64,000 nucleotides of DNA from Brevibacillus_D fluminis_A (GCF_052072235.1 NZ_CM125436.1:2226001-2290000), one strand, 5' to 3'. Positions 31,060-39,543 are shown, counted from the first letter of the stretch. Program-made: numbers and translations. Notes: generated by a model from the sequence alone, not told the origin.

Positions 31060-31123
31060 GGGGCTTCCTCCTTTCCTCCTTATCCAATGTATGCGCACGA
31101 TCAGGCATGGTTTCCTATCCAAA

Positions 31124-31138
31124 GTTTTGTACATTGTG
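31124..31138 (+). promoter_or_regulatory. 15-base motif shared with the pucR promoter, copy 1
   Basis: GTTTTGTACATTGTG, followed after three bases by AATG. The same 15 bases plus the spaced AATG occur on the minus strand upstream of the PucR-type regulator gene. Copy 1 is 66 bases before the ablB-like GTG start. Likely a regulator operator or activator-dependent promoter element. Confidence 0.5.
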
Positions 31139-31204
31139 ACGAATGACGGAAGGGACACGGCGTTTTACAATGAAGGCAGGAAAAGAACGAGGGGGTTTTC
31201 GAGC

Positions 31205-32023
31205 GTGTTGCTAACCGATGAACAAAACAAGCGGGTCAAACTGATGGCATATGAATCGGAAAAAATTGCAGAGCTGGTCGCGGAGCTGGAGCAGCTGGCG
31301 AAAGATACGGATGCGACCAAGCTGATCATTTATGCGAAAAAAGCGGATATTCCGGCATTTACGGCATTGGGCTACCAGCAGGAGGGAACGATCGACGGCT
31401 TTTATAACGGAGAGAATGCGCATATGCTGTGCCGCTACACGACACAGGAGCGCGCTACGTCCGCCGAGCCGCAAGTGGCGGATGAGATTGTTGCGGCAAG
31501 CCTGGCGCGGCAAAGCGCTGAAAGCGCACAAGCCAAAGAGCTGCCGGCAGGCTATGTGCTGACGGAGGCGACCGAAGCGGATGCGGAGGAATTGGCGGAG
31601 CTGTATGGCATCGTGTTTCCGGTCTACCCGACGCCGATGAACGATCCCGCCTATATTAAAAAGACGATGCAGGCGAGCACCTATTACTGTGTCATTCGGG
31701 CGGAGGGCAAGATTGTTTGCGCGGCTTCTGCGGAAGTGGACCCGCAATTCGGCTCAGCCGAAATGACCGACTGCGCAACCCACCCGGATTACTTGGGCAA
31801 AGGCTTGCTGCAGCCGGTCATGATCGCGCTGGAACAAAAGATGGAAGCGATGGGCATCTACTACCTGTATACATTGACGCGTGCACAGTCGGCGGGTATG
31901 AACATCACAGCGGCCAAGCAAGGGTATCGCTATCGCGGTCGTTTGATCAACAACTGTACGATCGTCAGCGGATATGAAGATATGAACATCTGGGTCAAGC
32001 CGCTGCGCGAAACGCACGACTGA
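31205..32023 (+). CDS. ablB: Beta-lysine N-acetyltransferase-like GNAT protein (YodP/AblB family)
   Basis: 272 residues. The N-terminal half (RVKLMAYESEKIAELVAELEQLA, ATKLIIYAKKADIPAF, GYQQEGTIDGFYNGENAHMLCRY) is the extra domain of the AblB/YodP family. The C-terminal half is a GNAT fold (CATHPDYLGKGLLQPVMIALE as acetyl-CoA loop). AblB acetylates beta-lysine on N6, making a compatible solute in archaea; in B. subtilis yodP lies with kamA and yodQRST. AGGGGG at 31190-31195 fits GTG 31205; homology may extend slightly upstream, so the start is not certain. Downstream genes are the yodQRST equivalents. Confidence 0.82.
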   Translation: MLLTDEQNKRVKLMAYESEKIAELVAELEQLAKDTDATKLIIYAKKADIPAFTALGYQQEGTIDGFYNGENAHMLCRYTTQERATSAEPQVADEIVAASLARQSAESAQAKELPAGYVLTEATEADAEELAELYGIVFPVYPTPMNDPAYIKKTMQASTYYCVIRAEGKIVCAASAEVDPQFGSAEMTDCATHPDYLGKGLLQPVMIALEQKMEAMGIYYLYTLTRAQSAGMNITAAKQGYRYRGRLINNCTIVSGYEDMNIWVKPLRETHD

Positions 32024-32034
32024 TGAACGTCCCT

Positions 32035-33582
32035 TTACACGGAAGCGGGATAGAGCAGGCTCGCCAGCTTGTAGGCCATCAGCGCCAGCTGCAGCTGCCA
32101 ACGGTGGGTCGCGTCATCCAGATCGAGACCTGTTTTTTCCGCAATCTGCTGCAGCCGGTATTTCAGCGTATGACGATGGATAAACAAGGTTTGAGCTGCC
32201 TTGATGCCATTTAAGTTATGCTGCAAGTATTTTTCCAACGTTTCCGCCAATTGCTGCCCATGCTTGGTGTCATAGGCGATCAAGCGGGCGAGCAGCGGCT
32301 GCCACAGCTTGTTCAAGGCGACGGGATCACGGTAGTACGGGAACAGGAACTGATAGCCGTTCATCCGGCTGTAGTGCAGCGGGTCAGGTGACTGGGCCAG
32401 CAGCGGATAGGCCAGCAGCGTGAAAACAGCCTCATCCGCCGCTTCCCGAAATTGGCTGACTTGCTCCTTGGCGTCGGCCACGCCCAACTGAATCTGTGTG
32501 GCCGGATAAAGCCGCTGCCATTCAATCGCGATGCGCTTCAACAAGGCATCGCTTTTTTCGCGTTCCGGGATAATCATCAGCAAATACTGCGATCGTTCAC
32601 GCAGGAGGTAGACACAGCCGTACTGATCCGCCAGCCGCTTGATCAGGCTGCGCAGCTGCACATACAGAGAAGCGCGGTCGACTTCCTTTCTCTCCTGCAA
32701 AATCGAGAATGCGGCGATCAAGTGGCTGCCATTCAGCGGATAGCCGAGCTTGCGGCTGCGCGTGTCGAGTTCCGCTTGATCCATGGCTTGTCCGCTGAGC
32801 AACTCCTCGGCGAAATCGCCCATCAAGCGCCATTCGGTTGCGGCGACCGCACGTTCCTTCACGTATTCAAAGGTGCACAGGGTAGCTGCATGCTTGAGTG
32901 CCACATGGTCCAGCTCCTGCCACTCGGTCTTTGGCTTGGACAGCGATAGCGTGCCAAACGATTCGCGAGTCGACCCGACCGGCAGCATATGTGTCGCATG
33001 CGGTTCTGTGCACAGCGGGTCACACTGTGGCGAGGACACGCTGACGACTTCATAACCGAATGAATCGACCAGCCGCACGCTCCCTTTGGTCAAATTGGCC
33101 AATTCGCTGGCGATGGCCGGCAGCCCGCCTTTGGAGAAGGCGACATCCAGCATTTGCTCATGGATCGCCTGCGAGTAGGCGAGCGTCTCGAACTGCCGGT
33201 TGATGATCGGCTGCAAAATCGCTTTGGTCACGGTGGAGAAATTGATGCCGCTCGGGATCTCGATCAAGGGCAGTCCGTAGCGGTCGGCTTCCGCAAGAAA
33301 TACCGGGGGAATTTCGCGCAAATAAAATCCGGTATGGATGGCGACGCCGCTTAGCTTGCGTTCCGCAAGAGAGGGAATGAATTGCTCGATCCGCTTGCTG
33401 TCGCTCGCCAGGCCAAAGCCGGTTGTGATCAAAAATTCGCCTTCCTGCAGCCTGCTCGTATCTTCTAAAAGCTCCACGATGGTGACCCAGCGAATCTGGT
33501 TGCTCATGCCTTGCTGTCCCGCAACCAGCCGCGTATGCACCATATCCGGAAGCTGGAGTGCTTCGCGAATTGTAATCGTCAT
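32035..33582 (-). CDS. PucR-family transcriptional regulator
   Basis: 515 residues. An N-terminal PucR domain (TIREALQLPDMVHTRLVAGQQG, LITTGFGLASD) is followed by a central GGDEF-like/CdaR segment. A C-terminal HTH (LQHNLNGIKAAQTLFIHRHT, LKYRLQQIAEKTGLDLDD) completes it. Such proteins usually activate adjacent catabolic genes when they sense a pathway metabolite. GGAGG before ATG 33582 sets the start. It is divergent from the aminotransferase gene and lies between the ablB-like and yodT-like genes, so it is the likely regulator of both flanks. Confidence 0.9.
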   Translation of the reverse strand: MTITIREALQLPDMVHTRLVAGQQGMSNQIRWVTIVELLEDTSRLQEGEFLITTGFGLASDSKRIEQFIPSLAERKLSGVAIHTGFYLREIPPVFLAEADRYGLPLIEIPSGINFSTVTKAILQPIINRQFETLAYSQAIHEQMLDVAFSKGGLPAIASELANLTKGSVRLVDSFGYEVVSVSSPQCDPLCTEPHATHMLPVGSTRESFGTLSLSKPKTEWQELDHVALKHAATLCTFEYVKERAVAATEWRLMGDFAEELLSGQAMDQAELDTRSRKLGYPLNGSHLIAAFSILQERKEVDRASLYVQLRSLIKRLADQYGCVYLLRERSQYLLMIIPEREKSDALLKRIAIEWQRLYPATQIQLGVADAKEQVSQFREAADEAVFTLLAYPLLAQSPDPLHYSRMNGYQFLFPYYRDPVALNKLWQPLLARLIAYDTKHGQQLAETLEKYLQHNLNGIKAAQTLFIHRHTLKYRLQQIAEKTGLDLDDATHRWQLQLALMAYKLASLLYPASV

Positions 33583-33615
33583 GGGCTGCACCTCCAAAAG
33601 CAATTGTCCATTATA

Positions 33616-33630
33616 CACAATGTACAAAAC
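33616..33630 (-). promoter_or_regulatory. 15-base motif shared with the ablB upstream region, copy 2
   Basis: On the minus strand this reads GTTTTGTACATTGTG and is followed directly by TATAATGG, a possible -10 box for the PucR regulator gene. The site also lies 104 bases before the yodT-like start on the plus strand, so it could act on the divergent operon too. Confidence 0.5.
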
Positions 33631-33733
33631 ATTCTGTCGCTGCGCCAGCTTTTTTTGCCAGAGGGGAGAATGGTTTCCGGCTGTCATTGCTGTAGCATGA
33701 AAAGTAAGAAAGCGAGCCAAAGAGGTGACGACA

Positions 33734-35086
33734 ATGGAAAGAAGTTATGTAATCAAACCGGAGTTGGGCAAAGCATACCCGAAGATTTCGCACGGGAAAG
33801 GCATTTACTTATATGATCAGGACGGCAAGGAGTACATCGACGGCTGCGGCGGAGCTGTAACCGCAAGCATTGGTCATGGTGTACAGGAAATTGCGGACGC
33901 CATGGTGGAGCAGGCGCGGCAAGTATCGTTTGCCTACCGCTCCCATTTTTCCAGCGACGCGGTTGAACAGCTGGGTGCCAAGCTGGCAGAATGGGCGCCG
34001 GGCAGCCTCAACTGGACATTTTTTGTGAGCAGCGGTTCGGAAGCGACGGAGACTGCGCAAAAAATCGCGATCCAATATTGGCAAGAAAAAGGCTATGAGC
34101 GCAAAAACCGCATCATCTCCCGCTGGATGAGCTATCACGGCATCACGATGGGCGCGCTATCGATGTCGGGCCACGTGCTGCGCCGCAAACGCTTTACTCC
34201 GCTTCTGGCCGATTATCCGGCGATCAGTGCGCCATACGTGTACCGCAAGCCGGAAGAGCTGAGCATCGAGGAATATGCGCACAAATGCGCGGACGAGCTG
34301 GAAGTGGCGATTCGCCGCATCGGCAAGGAAAACATCGCTGCGTTTATCGCGGAGCCGGTCATCGGTGCATCGGGCGGGGCATTGGTCGCGCCAGCAGGAT
34401 ATTTCGAACGTATCCGCGAAATTTGTGACAAAAATGAAATCTTGTTTATCGCCGATGAAGTCATGACCGGAATGGGCCGTACCGGTAAACCGTTCGGGAT
34501 TAACCATTGGAACGTCGTGCCGGACTTGATGGCGCTCGGCAAAGGGATGAGCGCCGGCTACACGCCGATGGCAGCCGCAATGGCTACCGATGAGATCATC
34601 GAGACGATTGCCAAAGGCTCGGGGCTGATCATGGCGGGACACACGTACAGCGCCAACCCGCAGTCGGCAGCGACCTCGCTGGCAGTCGTACGCTACATGG
34701 AAGCGCACAACCTGGTTGAAAAAGCAGCCGTGCAAGGCGAGTATTTGCTGGCTCAATTGAAGCAAATCGTTGCGGACTACGAAATGGTCGGCGATGCGCG
34801 CGGTCTGGGGATGCTGACCGGCCTGGAATTTGTGAAAAACAAAGAAACGAAAGAATCGTTCCCGGCATCGGTCGCGGCTGGCACCCGCGTGCTGCAGCGA
34901 GCATATGCCAAAGGTTTGATCATTTACCCTGCGATGAGCGGAGCTGATGGCCTGGTGAGCGATTCCATCATCGTGGCGCCGCCGTTGACCATTACCCGCG
35001 AGGAGATCGACCGGTTGCTCGGCATTCTGCGCGCGGCAATCGAGGAAGTGCAGGCGGAGCTGAAAGCGGAAGGACAGCTTGCGTAG
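33734..35086 (+). CDS. yodT: Class III aminotransferase, YodT-like
   Basis: 450 residues, fold-type I PLP enzyme. Motifs are DGCGGAVTASIGHG, FVSSGSEATETAQKIA, SYHGITMGALSMSG, FIADEVMTGMGRTG and the Schiff-base lysine in LMALGKGMSAGY. In B. subtilis the equivalent yodT is in a sigma-E controlled operon with CoA transferase, deacetylase, acetyltransferase and lysine aminomutase genes. Here it would transaminate an omega-amino or beta-amino acid in that pathway; the exact substrate is inferred. GAGGTG at 33722-33727 precedes ATG 33734. First gene of a four-gene operon. Confidence 0.88.
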   Translation: MERSYVIKPELGKAYPKISHGKGIYLYDQDGKEYIDGCGGAVTASIGHGVQEIADAMVEQARQVSFAYRSHFSSDAVEQLGAKLAEWAPGSLNWTFFVSSGSEATETAQKIAIQYWQEKGYERKNRIISRWMSYHGITMGALSMSGHVLRRKRFTPLLADYPAISAPYVYRKPEELSIEEYAHKCADELEVAIRRIGKENIAAFIAEPVIGASGGALVAPAGYFERIREICDKNEILFIADEVMTGMGRTGKPFGINHWNVVPDLMALGKGMSAGYTPMAAAMATDEIIETIAKGSGLIMAGHTYSANPQSAATSLAVVRYMEAHNLVEKAAVQGEYLLAQLKQIVADYEMVGDARGLGMLTGLEFVKNKETKESFPASVAAGTRVLQRAYAKGLIIYPAMSGADGLVSDSIIVAPPLTITREEIDRLLGILRAAIEEVQAELKAEGQLA

Positions 35087-35109
35087 CAAGAATAAATAGA
35101 GGTGACGAC

Positions 35110-35811
35110 ATGAGCGAAAAACGCAATCCGTTTGATAAAGTGGTAACCATCGAGGAGGCGCTTGCGCACTTTCACGATGGGATGACCCTGATGACGGGCG
35201 GCTTCGGCGGGGTAGGAAACCCGCCGACGCTGATCCAAGGGATTTTGGACAAAGGGGTAAAAGACATTACGCTGATTTCCAACGATACGGCGTTCCCGCA
35301 TATCGGCGTGGGGCAACTGGTCACGCAAAAGCGCGTGAAAAAGGTGATCGCCTCTCATATCGGTTCCAACCCGAATGCTGGCGCGCAAATGACCGCAGGC
35401 GAGCTTGAGGTCGAGTTTTGCCCGCAAGGCATTTTGGCGGAGCGCGTGCGGGCGGGAGGCGTCGGTTTGGGCGGCATCTTGTCCGACATCGGGATCGGAA
35501 CGATCGCGGAAAAAGGCAAGCAAATCGTGCAGGTCGGCGACAAGCAGTTTTTGCTGGAAACGCCGCTGACTGCCGAGGTGGCGATCGTGCACGCCAAGAA
35601 AGCGGATCGCTACGGCAATCTGGTGTTCGATACGAGCGCGCGCAACTTCAACCCGCTTGTGGCAATGGCAGGCGAATTCACCATCGTCGAGGCGGATGAA
35701 ATCGTGGAAACCGGCGACATCAATCCGGAAGAAATCGTGACGCCTGGCGTCTTCGTCAATATGATCGTACAAAGCAAAGGGGTGAACTGGACATGGGCGT
35801 GGGAGAAGTAA
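35110..35811 (+). CDS. yodS: CoA-transferase subunit A, YodS-like
   Basis: 233 residues. The CoA-transferase A-chain signature is DGMTLMTGGFGGVGNPPTLIQGIL, followed by LISNDTAFPHIGVGQLV and PLTAEVAIVHAKKADRYGNLVF. Family I transferases move CoA from acetyl- or succinyl-CoA onto a keto or hydroxy acid. It begins after GAGGTGACGAC, 23 bases after yodT, and overlaps the B-chain gene by 19 bases, giving matched subunits. Confidence 0.92.
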   Translation: MSEKRNPFDKVVTIEEALAHFHDGMTLMTGGFGGVGNPPTLIQGILDKGVKDITLISNDTAFPHIGVGQLVTQKRVKKVIASHIGSNPNAGAQMTAGELEVEFCPQGILAERVRAGGVGLGGILSDIGIGTIAEKGKQIVQVGDKQFLLETPLTAEVAIVHAKKADRYGNLVFDTSARNFNPLVAMAGEFTIVEADEIVETGDINPEEIVTPGVFVNMIVQSKGVNWTWAWEK

Positions 35812-36470
35812 AAGAGCAAGAAAGCTATCGTGAACGAATTGCCCGTCGCGCGGCGCAGGAAGTGGCGGACGGCATGATCATCAATCTGGGTATCGGTATT
35901 CCTACGCTGGTCGCAGATTTTATCCCTCCGGACAAACGCGTATTTTTCCATGCGGAGAACGGAATTTTGGGCACAGGACCGAGTCCGGCAAAAGGTGAAG
36001 AAAACGCGATGCTGTGCAATGCGGGCGGATTTCCCGTCACGCTGGCGACAGGCGCGTCGTTTTTTGACAGCGCGACGGCGTTTGCAATCATCCGCCGCGG
36101 CTTGCTCGATATGACGATTTTGGGCGTGCTGGAAGTAAGCCAGACGGGCGATATCGCCAACTGGATCGTGCCGGGCAAACGCGTGCCAGGCATGGGCGGA
36201 GCGATGGAGCTGGCGCAAAAAGCAAACCGCGTGATGGTCGTGACGACCCACCTGGACAAAAACGGGCGCTCCAAAATTGTGCGCGAATGCTCGCTGCCGC
36301 TTACGGCGCGGAATGCAGCACACATGATCATCACCGATATGGCCGTGATGGAAGTGCGTCCGGATGGCTTGTATCTGGTGGAAGTCATGTATCCGTACAG
36401 CGTCGCCGATGTGATCGGTGCGACGGAAGCAGAACTCAAAATCGACGGAGATGTCGGCGTGTTTCAATAA
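35793..36470 (+). CDS. yodR: CoA-transferase subunit B, YodR-like
   Basis: 225 residues. The B-chain signature with the catalytic glutamate is FHAENGILGTGPSP; other marks are MIINLGIGIPTLVADFIP and GGAMELAQKANRVMVV. The A and B subunits form the active heterotetramer, with a glutamyl-CoA intermediate. AGGGGTGAA inside the A-chain gene serves as ribosome binding site for ATG 35793. Confidence 0.93.
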   Translation: MGVGEVKEQESYRERIARRAAQEVADGMIINLGIGIPTLVADFIPPDKRVFFHAENGILGTGPSPAKGEENAMLCNAGGFPVTLATGASFFDSATAFAIIRRGLLDMTILGVLEVSQTGDIANWIVPGKRVPGMGGAMELAQKANRVMVVTTHLDKNGRSKIVRECSLPLTARNAAHMIITDMAVMEVRPDGLYLVEVMYPYSVADVIGATEAELKIDGDVGVFQ

Positions 36471-36491
36471 CCGAACTGGGGGAGTTTCGTC

Positions 36492-37775
36492 ATGGCAAAA
36501 GCGAATGTGGCGGTGTGGAAAGAAAAAGTGAAGGAGCAGTTGCAGAAGGACCGGGACAACTCGGTCCGTCTTTTGCAAAGCTGGGTGCGCGAGGCGAGCG
36601 TACAAGGGCGGGAAGCGGGCGTGCAGGAGCTGGTCGCGAGCAAGCTTGCGGAAATGGGCTTTGAAGTCGACAAGTGGGTAATGGGCGGCGAGGAGCTGCT
36701 GTCGCACCCTTATTTCGTTTCTCCGCGTACGAGCTTTGAAGGAAGCCCCAACGTCGTAGGCGTGCTTCGCGGTACAGGCGGCGGCCGTTCGATCATCTTG
36801 AACGGCCATGTGGACGTGGTTCCGCCTGGGGATGAGACGCAATGGGAGCGCGATCCGTTCAGCGGCGATGTGGAGGACGGCAAGCTGTACGGCCGTGGCG
36901 CAACCGACATGAAAGGCGGCAACCTCGCTGCGCTGATCGCGGTTGAGGCGCTGCAAAAGCTGGGGGTCAAGCTGAAGGGCGACGTTATTTTTGAAAGCGT
37001 TGTAGAAGAAGAGAGCGGCGGAGCAGGCACGCTGGCGACGATTTTGCGCGGGTACAAAGCGGATGCCGCAATTGTGCCGGAGCTTACACAAATGAAAATC
37101 ATGCCGAAACAGCAAGGTTCCATGTGGTTCCGTCTGAAAGTGATCGGCCGTTCTGCCCATGGCGGCACCCGCTATGAAGGCGTCAGCGCAATCGAAAAAA
37201 GCCTCGCGGTCGTGCAGGCGATCGGGGCGCTGGAAAAACGCCGCAACGACCGGATCACCGATCCGCTTTATGCCAAGCTGCCGATTCCGATTCCGATCAA
37301 TATCGGTGTGATCGAAGGCGGAAAATGGCCATCGTCCGTAGCCGATCTGGTTAAGCTGGAAGGCCGGATGGGCGTAGCGCCTGAGGAAGAGATGGAAGAT
37401 GCCAAGCGCGAGATGGAAGAGGCGCTGGCAGGCCTTGCCGCGATCGACCCGTGGTTTGCTGACCATCCGGTGGAGCTGGAGTGGTATGGCGCACGCTGGG
37501 TGCCAGGAGCCGTGGAAGAGGAGCATCCGCTCATGCAAGCGCTGATGACAACCTTTGAAGAAGTAAAAGGGGAAAAACCTGTCATCGAAGCATCCCCTTG
37601 GGGAACGGACGGCGGCCTGTTGACCAAGCTGGCTGATACGCCGGCGATCGTATTCGGGCCAGGCATCACACAGCTGGGCCATTACCCGAACGAATACATC
37701 GAGCTGGACACCGTGTTCGAATGCGCGGCGATCTATGCGCTGACGCTCATGGAATGGTGCGGGTACGAAGAGTAA
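36492..37775 (+). CDS. yodQ: M20-family deacylase, YodQ-like
   Basis: 427 residues, ArgE/DapE group. Metal ligands are visible in ILNGHVDVVPPGD, YGRGATDMKGGNLAAL, VVEEESGGAGTLA and late FGPGITQLGHYPNEYI. It should remove an acyl group, plausibly the N-acetyl group added by the AblB/YodP-like enzyme. The zinc-site glutamates EEE are intact. It ends the yodT-S-R-Q operon, followed by a strong terminator. Gene order here is T-S-R-Q, as in B. subtilis. Confidence 0.88.
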   Translation: MAKANVAVWKEKVKEQLQKDRDNSVRLLQSWVREASVQGREAGVQELVASKLAEMGFEVDKWVMGGEELLSHPYFVSPRTSFEGSPNVVGVLRGTGGGRSIILNGHVDVVPPGDETQWERDPFSGDVEDGKLYGRGATDMKGGNLAALIAVEALQKLGVKLKGDVIFESVVEEESGGAGTLATILRGYKADAAIVPELTQMKIMPKQQGSMWFRLKVIGRSAHGGTRYEGVSAIEKSLAVVQAIGALEKRRNDRITDPLYAKLPIPIPINIGVIEGGKWPSSVADLVKLEGRMGVAPEEEMEDAKREMEEALAGLAAIDPWFADHPVELEWYGARWVPGAVEEEHPLMQALMTTFEEVKGEKPVIEASPWGTDGGLLTKLADTPAIVFGPGITQLGHYPNEYIELDTVFECAAIYALTLMEWCGYEE

Positions 37776-37796
37776 AAAATGAGTGAGCCATAGAGG

Positions 37797-37828
37797 AAAA
37801 GGCCTGGGCATGGATCAGGCCTTTTTCA
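37797..37828 (+). terminator. Terminator of the yod-like operon
   Basis: AAAAGGCCTG (37797-37806) pairs with CAGGCCTTTT (37817-37826). Confidence 0.9.
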
Positions 37829-37850
37829 TGTAAAAAACACGAAAAAAACC

Positions 37851-37880
37851 TTGCATCAGTACATGATTTCATGCTATAGT
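37851..37880 (+). promoter_or_regulatory. Promoter of tRNA-Ser
   Basis: TTGCAT (37851-37856), 18-base spacer, TATAGT (37875-37880), 20 bases before the tRNA. Confidence 0.7.
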
Positions 37881-37900
37881 ATCACTTGTGAAACGCATAC

Positions 37901-37989
37901 GGAGGGATACCGAAGTGGTCATAACGGGGCGGTCTTGAAAACCGTTAGAGTGCAAGCTCACGCGGGTTCGAATCCTGCTCCCTCCGCCA
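37901..37989 (+). tRNA. tRNA-Ser (TGA)
   Basis: Class II tRNA with a long variable arm (TAGAGTGCAAGCTCACG). Acceptor GGAGGGA/TCCCTCC, anticodon TGA at 37936-37938, encoded CCA. Monocistronic. Confidence 0.96.
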
Positions 37990-38004
37990 TACTACGTTTA
38001 CGAG

Positions 38005-38042
38005 AGGTTTTACTGATGAGTTTTCAGCAGTAAGCCTTTTTT
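38005..38042 (+). terminator. Terminator after tRNA-Ser
   Basis: AGGTTTTACTG pairs imperfectly with CAGTAAGCCT and is followed by six T. Confidence 0.8.
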
Positions 38043-38139
38043 GTTTTTGCGAAATGATGAGGGCCAAAACGCGGTTTCCGTTGGCAAGCAAACGTGTTAC
38101 GATAGAACAGATTGATCATGAGGATGAGGTGGCAAGAGC

Positions 38140-38322
38140 GTGAAAAAGAAACTGGTTTTGGTACTCGACGTGGAAATGGACAAAAAAGTAGACATGCAAC
38201 AATTGACCGATAAGTTTTCAAGCGTCATCCAAACCGTCGACGAGGTTGAATTGAAAGACCTTGTCCTGTTTGACAATGATGAGACGAGCGCAGACAAGCT
38301 GATCGCCAACATAAACAAGTAA
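38140..38322 (+). CDS. Small hypothetical protein
   Basis: 60 residues starting with GTG 38140, 8 bases after GATGAGGTGG. A beta-strand-like MKKKLVLVLDVEM is followed by helices, and the pattern alternates hydrophobic and charged residues with no cysteine or membrane segment, so a small soluble domain is likely. I do not recognise a family. Base composition fits its neighbours. Support is the ribosome binding site and the coding-like sequence only. Confidence 0.5.
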   Translation: MKKKLVLVLDVEMDKKVDMQQLTDKFSSVIQTVDEVELKDLVLFDNDETSADKLIANINK

Positions 38323-38340
38323 TCTGCACCCAATTACATT

Positions 38341-38369
38341 TTGAATAAACAGGCACAACCCGATATAAT
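38341..38369 (+). promoter_or_regulatory. Strong sigma-A-type promoter
   Basis: TTGAAT (38341-38346), exactly 17 bases, TATAAT (38364-38369). A small hairpin CGCTTTCC/GGAAGCG (38384-38410) and a T run at 38416-38421 follow, so transcription may be attenuated before the repeat element and the small gene at 38548. Confidence 0.7.
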
Positions 38370-38430
38370 GGGAAGAGGACAAGCGCTTTCCATTATTTTA
38401 CTCGGAAGCGTGCCTGTTTTTCGTTCTACA

Positions 38431-38508
38431 GATAAGAATTTTATAAATTCTTATCCAGTATAAGCGCAACCGCGGCCCCGCCAAAAAGCATGGCGTAGCC
38501 AGGTTTTC
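38431..38508 (+). repeat. Second locus of the intergenic repeat family
   Basis: A palindrome at 38431-38455 (GATAAGAATTT and AAATTCTTATC) is followed by the segment 38468-38508, nearly identical to 28944-28983. It includes 22 identical bases at 38479-38500 and 28954-28975. Both loci lack genes. Confidence 0.85.
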
Positions 38509-38547
38509 CAACCCCATACGACAAACCAAACATAGTAGGTGCGTAAG

Positions 38548-38724
38548 ATGAAACTGATCAAAGGAAATCGTTATCTTATTACGTATACGAACGGTCGTAA
38601 AATTGAAGGAATATTTGAGGAAGTCAAATACTTTGGCGGGAAAATATTTGCGCTGTGGCTCAATAACGGCGGGAATCCGGTTTATGTGATTTATGGCGAT
38701 GTGAAAAAAATTGAAAGACGGTAA
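38548..38724 (+). CDS. Small hypothetical beta-rich protein
   Basis: 58 residues from ATG 38548 (MKLIKGNRYLITYTNGRKIEG); TAGGTG at 38535-38540 is a modest ribosome binding site, and GTG 38539 is an in-frame alternative. The sequence looks like a small SH3-like barrel (ligand-type YTNGRKIEGIFEEVKYFGG, then YVIYGDVKKIER), similar in feel to phage- or Bacillus-type small regulatory proteins. No family is recognised. Confidence 0.5.
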   Translation: MKLIKGNRYLITYTNGRKIEGIFEEVKYFGGKIFALWLNNGGNPVYVIYGDVKKIERR

Positions 38725-38820
38725 AATCAGGCTGTATGGTAAGCAGATGAGTGGCCCAGGAATCGCGTTCCGTTGAGAAGAAGGCGATTTCTGGGCTTTT
38801 TACGTCACAGCACGGGAAGC

Positions 38821-39345
38821 CTAAGCCCCAACGAATTGATCCAGCCGCTCTTTTTGGCGGAGGTGATGATTGAAATGCATAGCGACCAATTGATACCATT
38901 CAACGGCGCTTAAATGGCCTAAACGCGGATGTGAAAAGCGCTGCTCCGGCGAAATGGCAGACAGTGTCGGCTCCACCTCGCGCATTTTTTCCACGAGCGC
39001 TTGCAGGCGCTGCTTCAGCTCTTCCGGCGTATGCTCATTGGACGGGGCGTACTGGGCGGAGGCAGGCACTTTGATCTGGATCGGCGGGAATTGCCCCAAG
39101 GCAAAAATATGCGCACCCGCTTCCGATTTTTCCGCTCCGACCGTTCCTTGTCCAAGGGCACAGGCTTCGACTGCTTTCAGCTGCATGTGGTTCGCGCTGT
39201 GCAGCAGATGATCGTACATTTGCCCAATCGACCATTCGTCATCGGTAGGTTTTTTCGCCAGCGCTTCTGCTGAATAGCGGTCCAGCTCTTTCATATAAAA
39301 GGCAGCAGTCTCTTCAAAATGGTGCAAGATCGTTTTCGTATCCAT
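38821..39345 (-). CDS. DinB-family protein
   Basis: 174 residues of the DinB/YfiT four-helix family. It starts TKTILHHFEETAAFYMKELDRYS; the likely metal histidines are in MYDHLLHSANHMQ and in MHFNHHLRQKERL. Members are putative metal-dependent thiol-S-transferases or damage-inducible proteins of unknown substrate. AGGAGT is 9 bases before ATG 39345. A 9-base inverted repeat 45 bases upstream may be its operator. Confidence 0.87.
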   Translation of the reverse strand: MDTKTILHHFEETAAFYMKELDRYSAEALAKKPTDDEWSIGQMYDHLLHSANHMQLKAVEACALGQGTVGAEKSEAGAHIFALGQFPPIQIKVPASAQYAPSNEHTPEELKQRLQALVEKMREVEPTLSAISPEQRFSHPRLGHLSAVEWYQLVAMHFNHHLRQKERLDQFVGA

Positions 39346-39390
39346 AATCACAGCACTCCTTCGCTCGTTTGTCTTCATCGTAGCAGACTG

Positions 39391-39414
39391 CTACTGACAA
39401 CAGTATGTCAGTAG
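39391..39414. promoter_or_regulatory. Inverted-repeat operator candidate upstream of dinB-like gene
   Basis: CTACTGACA and TGTCAGTAG are perfect inverted repeats separated by six bases. The half-site TACTGAC also occurs in the palindrome before the TetR gene at 50307, so a TetR-like regulator is possible. Confidence 0.5.
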
Positions 39415-39475
39415 TGATTGGGGATAGGGAAAAAGTTTTCGACAAAACCTGCCTGGAGAGCGAACCCGTTTCCAT

Positions 39476-39518
39476 GAAAAAACCGGCTGTGCGAGAAGCA
39501 TCCTCCAAACAGCCGGTT
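39476..39518 (-). terminator. Terminator of the NamZ-like/deacetylase fusion gene
   Basis: AACCGGCTG and CAGCCGGTT pair, and on the minus strand the stem is followed by TTTTTTC. Confidence 0.9.
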
Positions 39519-39543
39519 CGATTATGCGGGTAGTTAAGAACGT

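Noticed and set aside
35610..37811. 733-codon open frame on the minus strand
   Set aside because: Opposite yodS, yodR and yodQ, which are clearly coding; low-complexity R/H/F-rich translation.
38376..38392. Catabolite response element (cre) around AAGCGCTTTCC
   Set aside because: At least two positions of the cre consensus fail.
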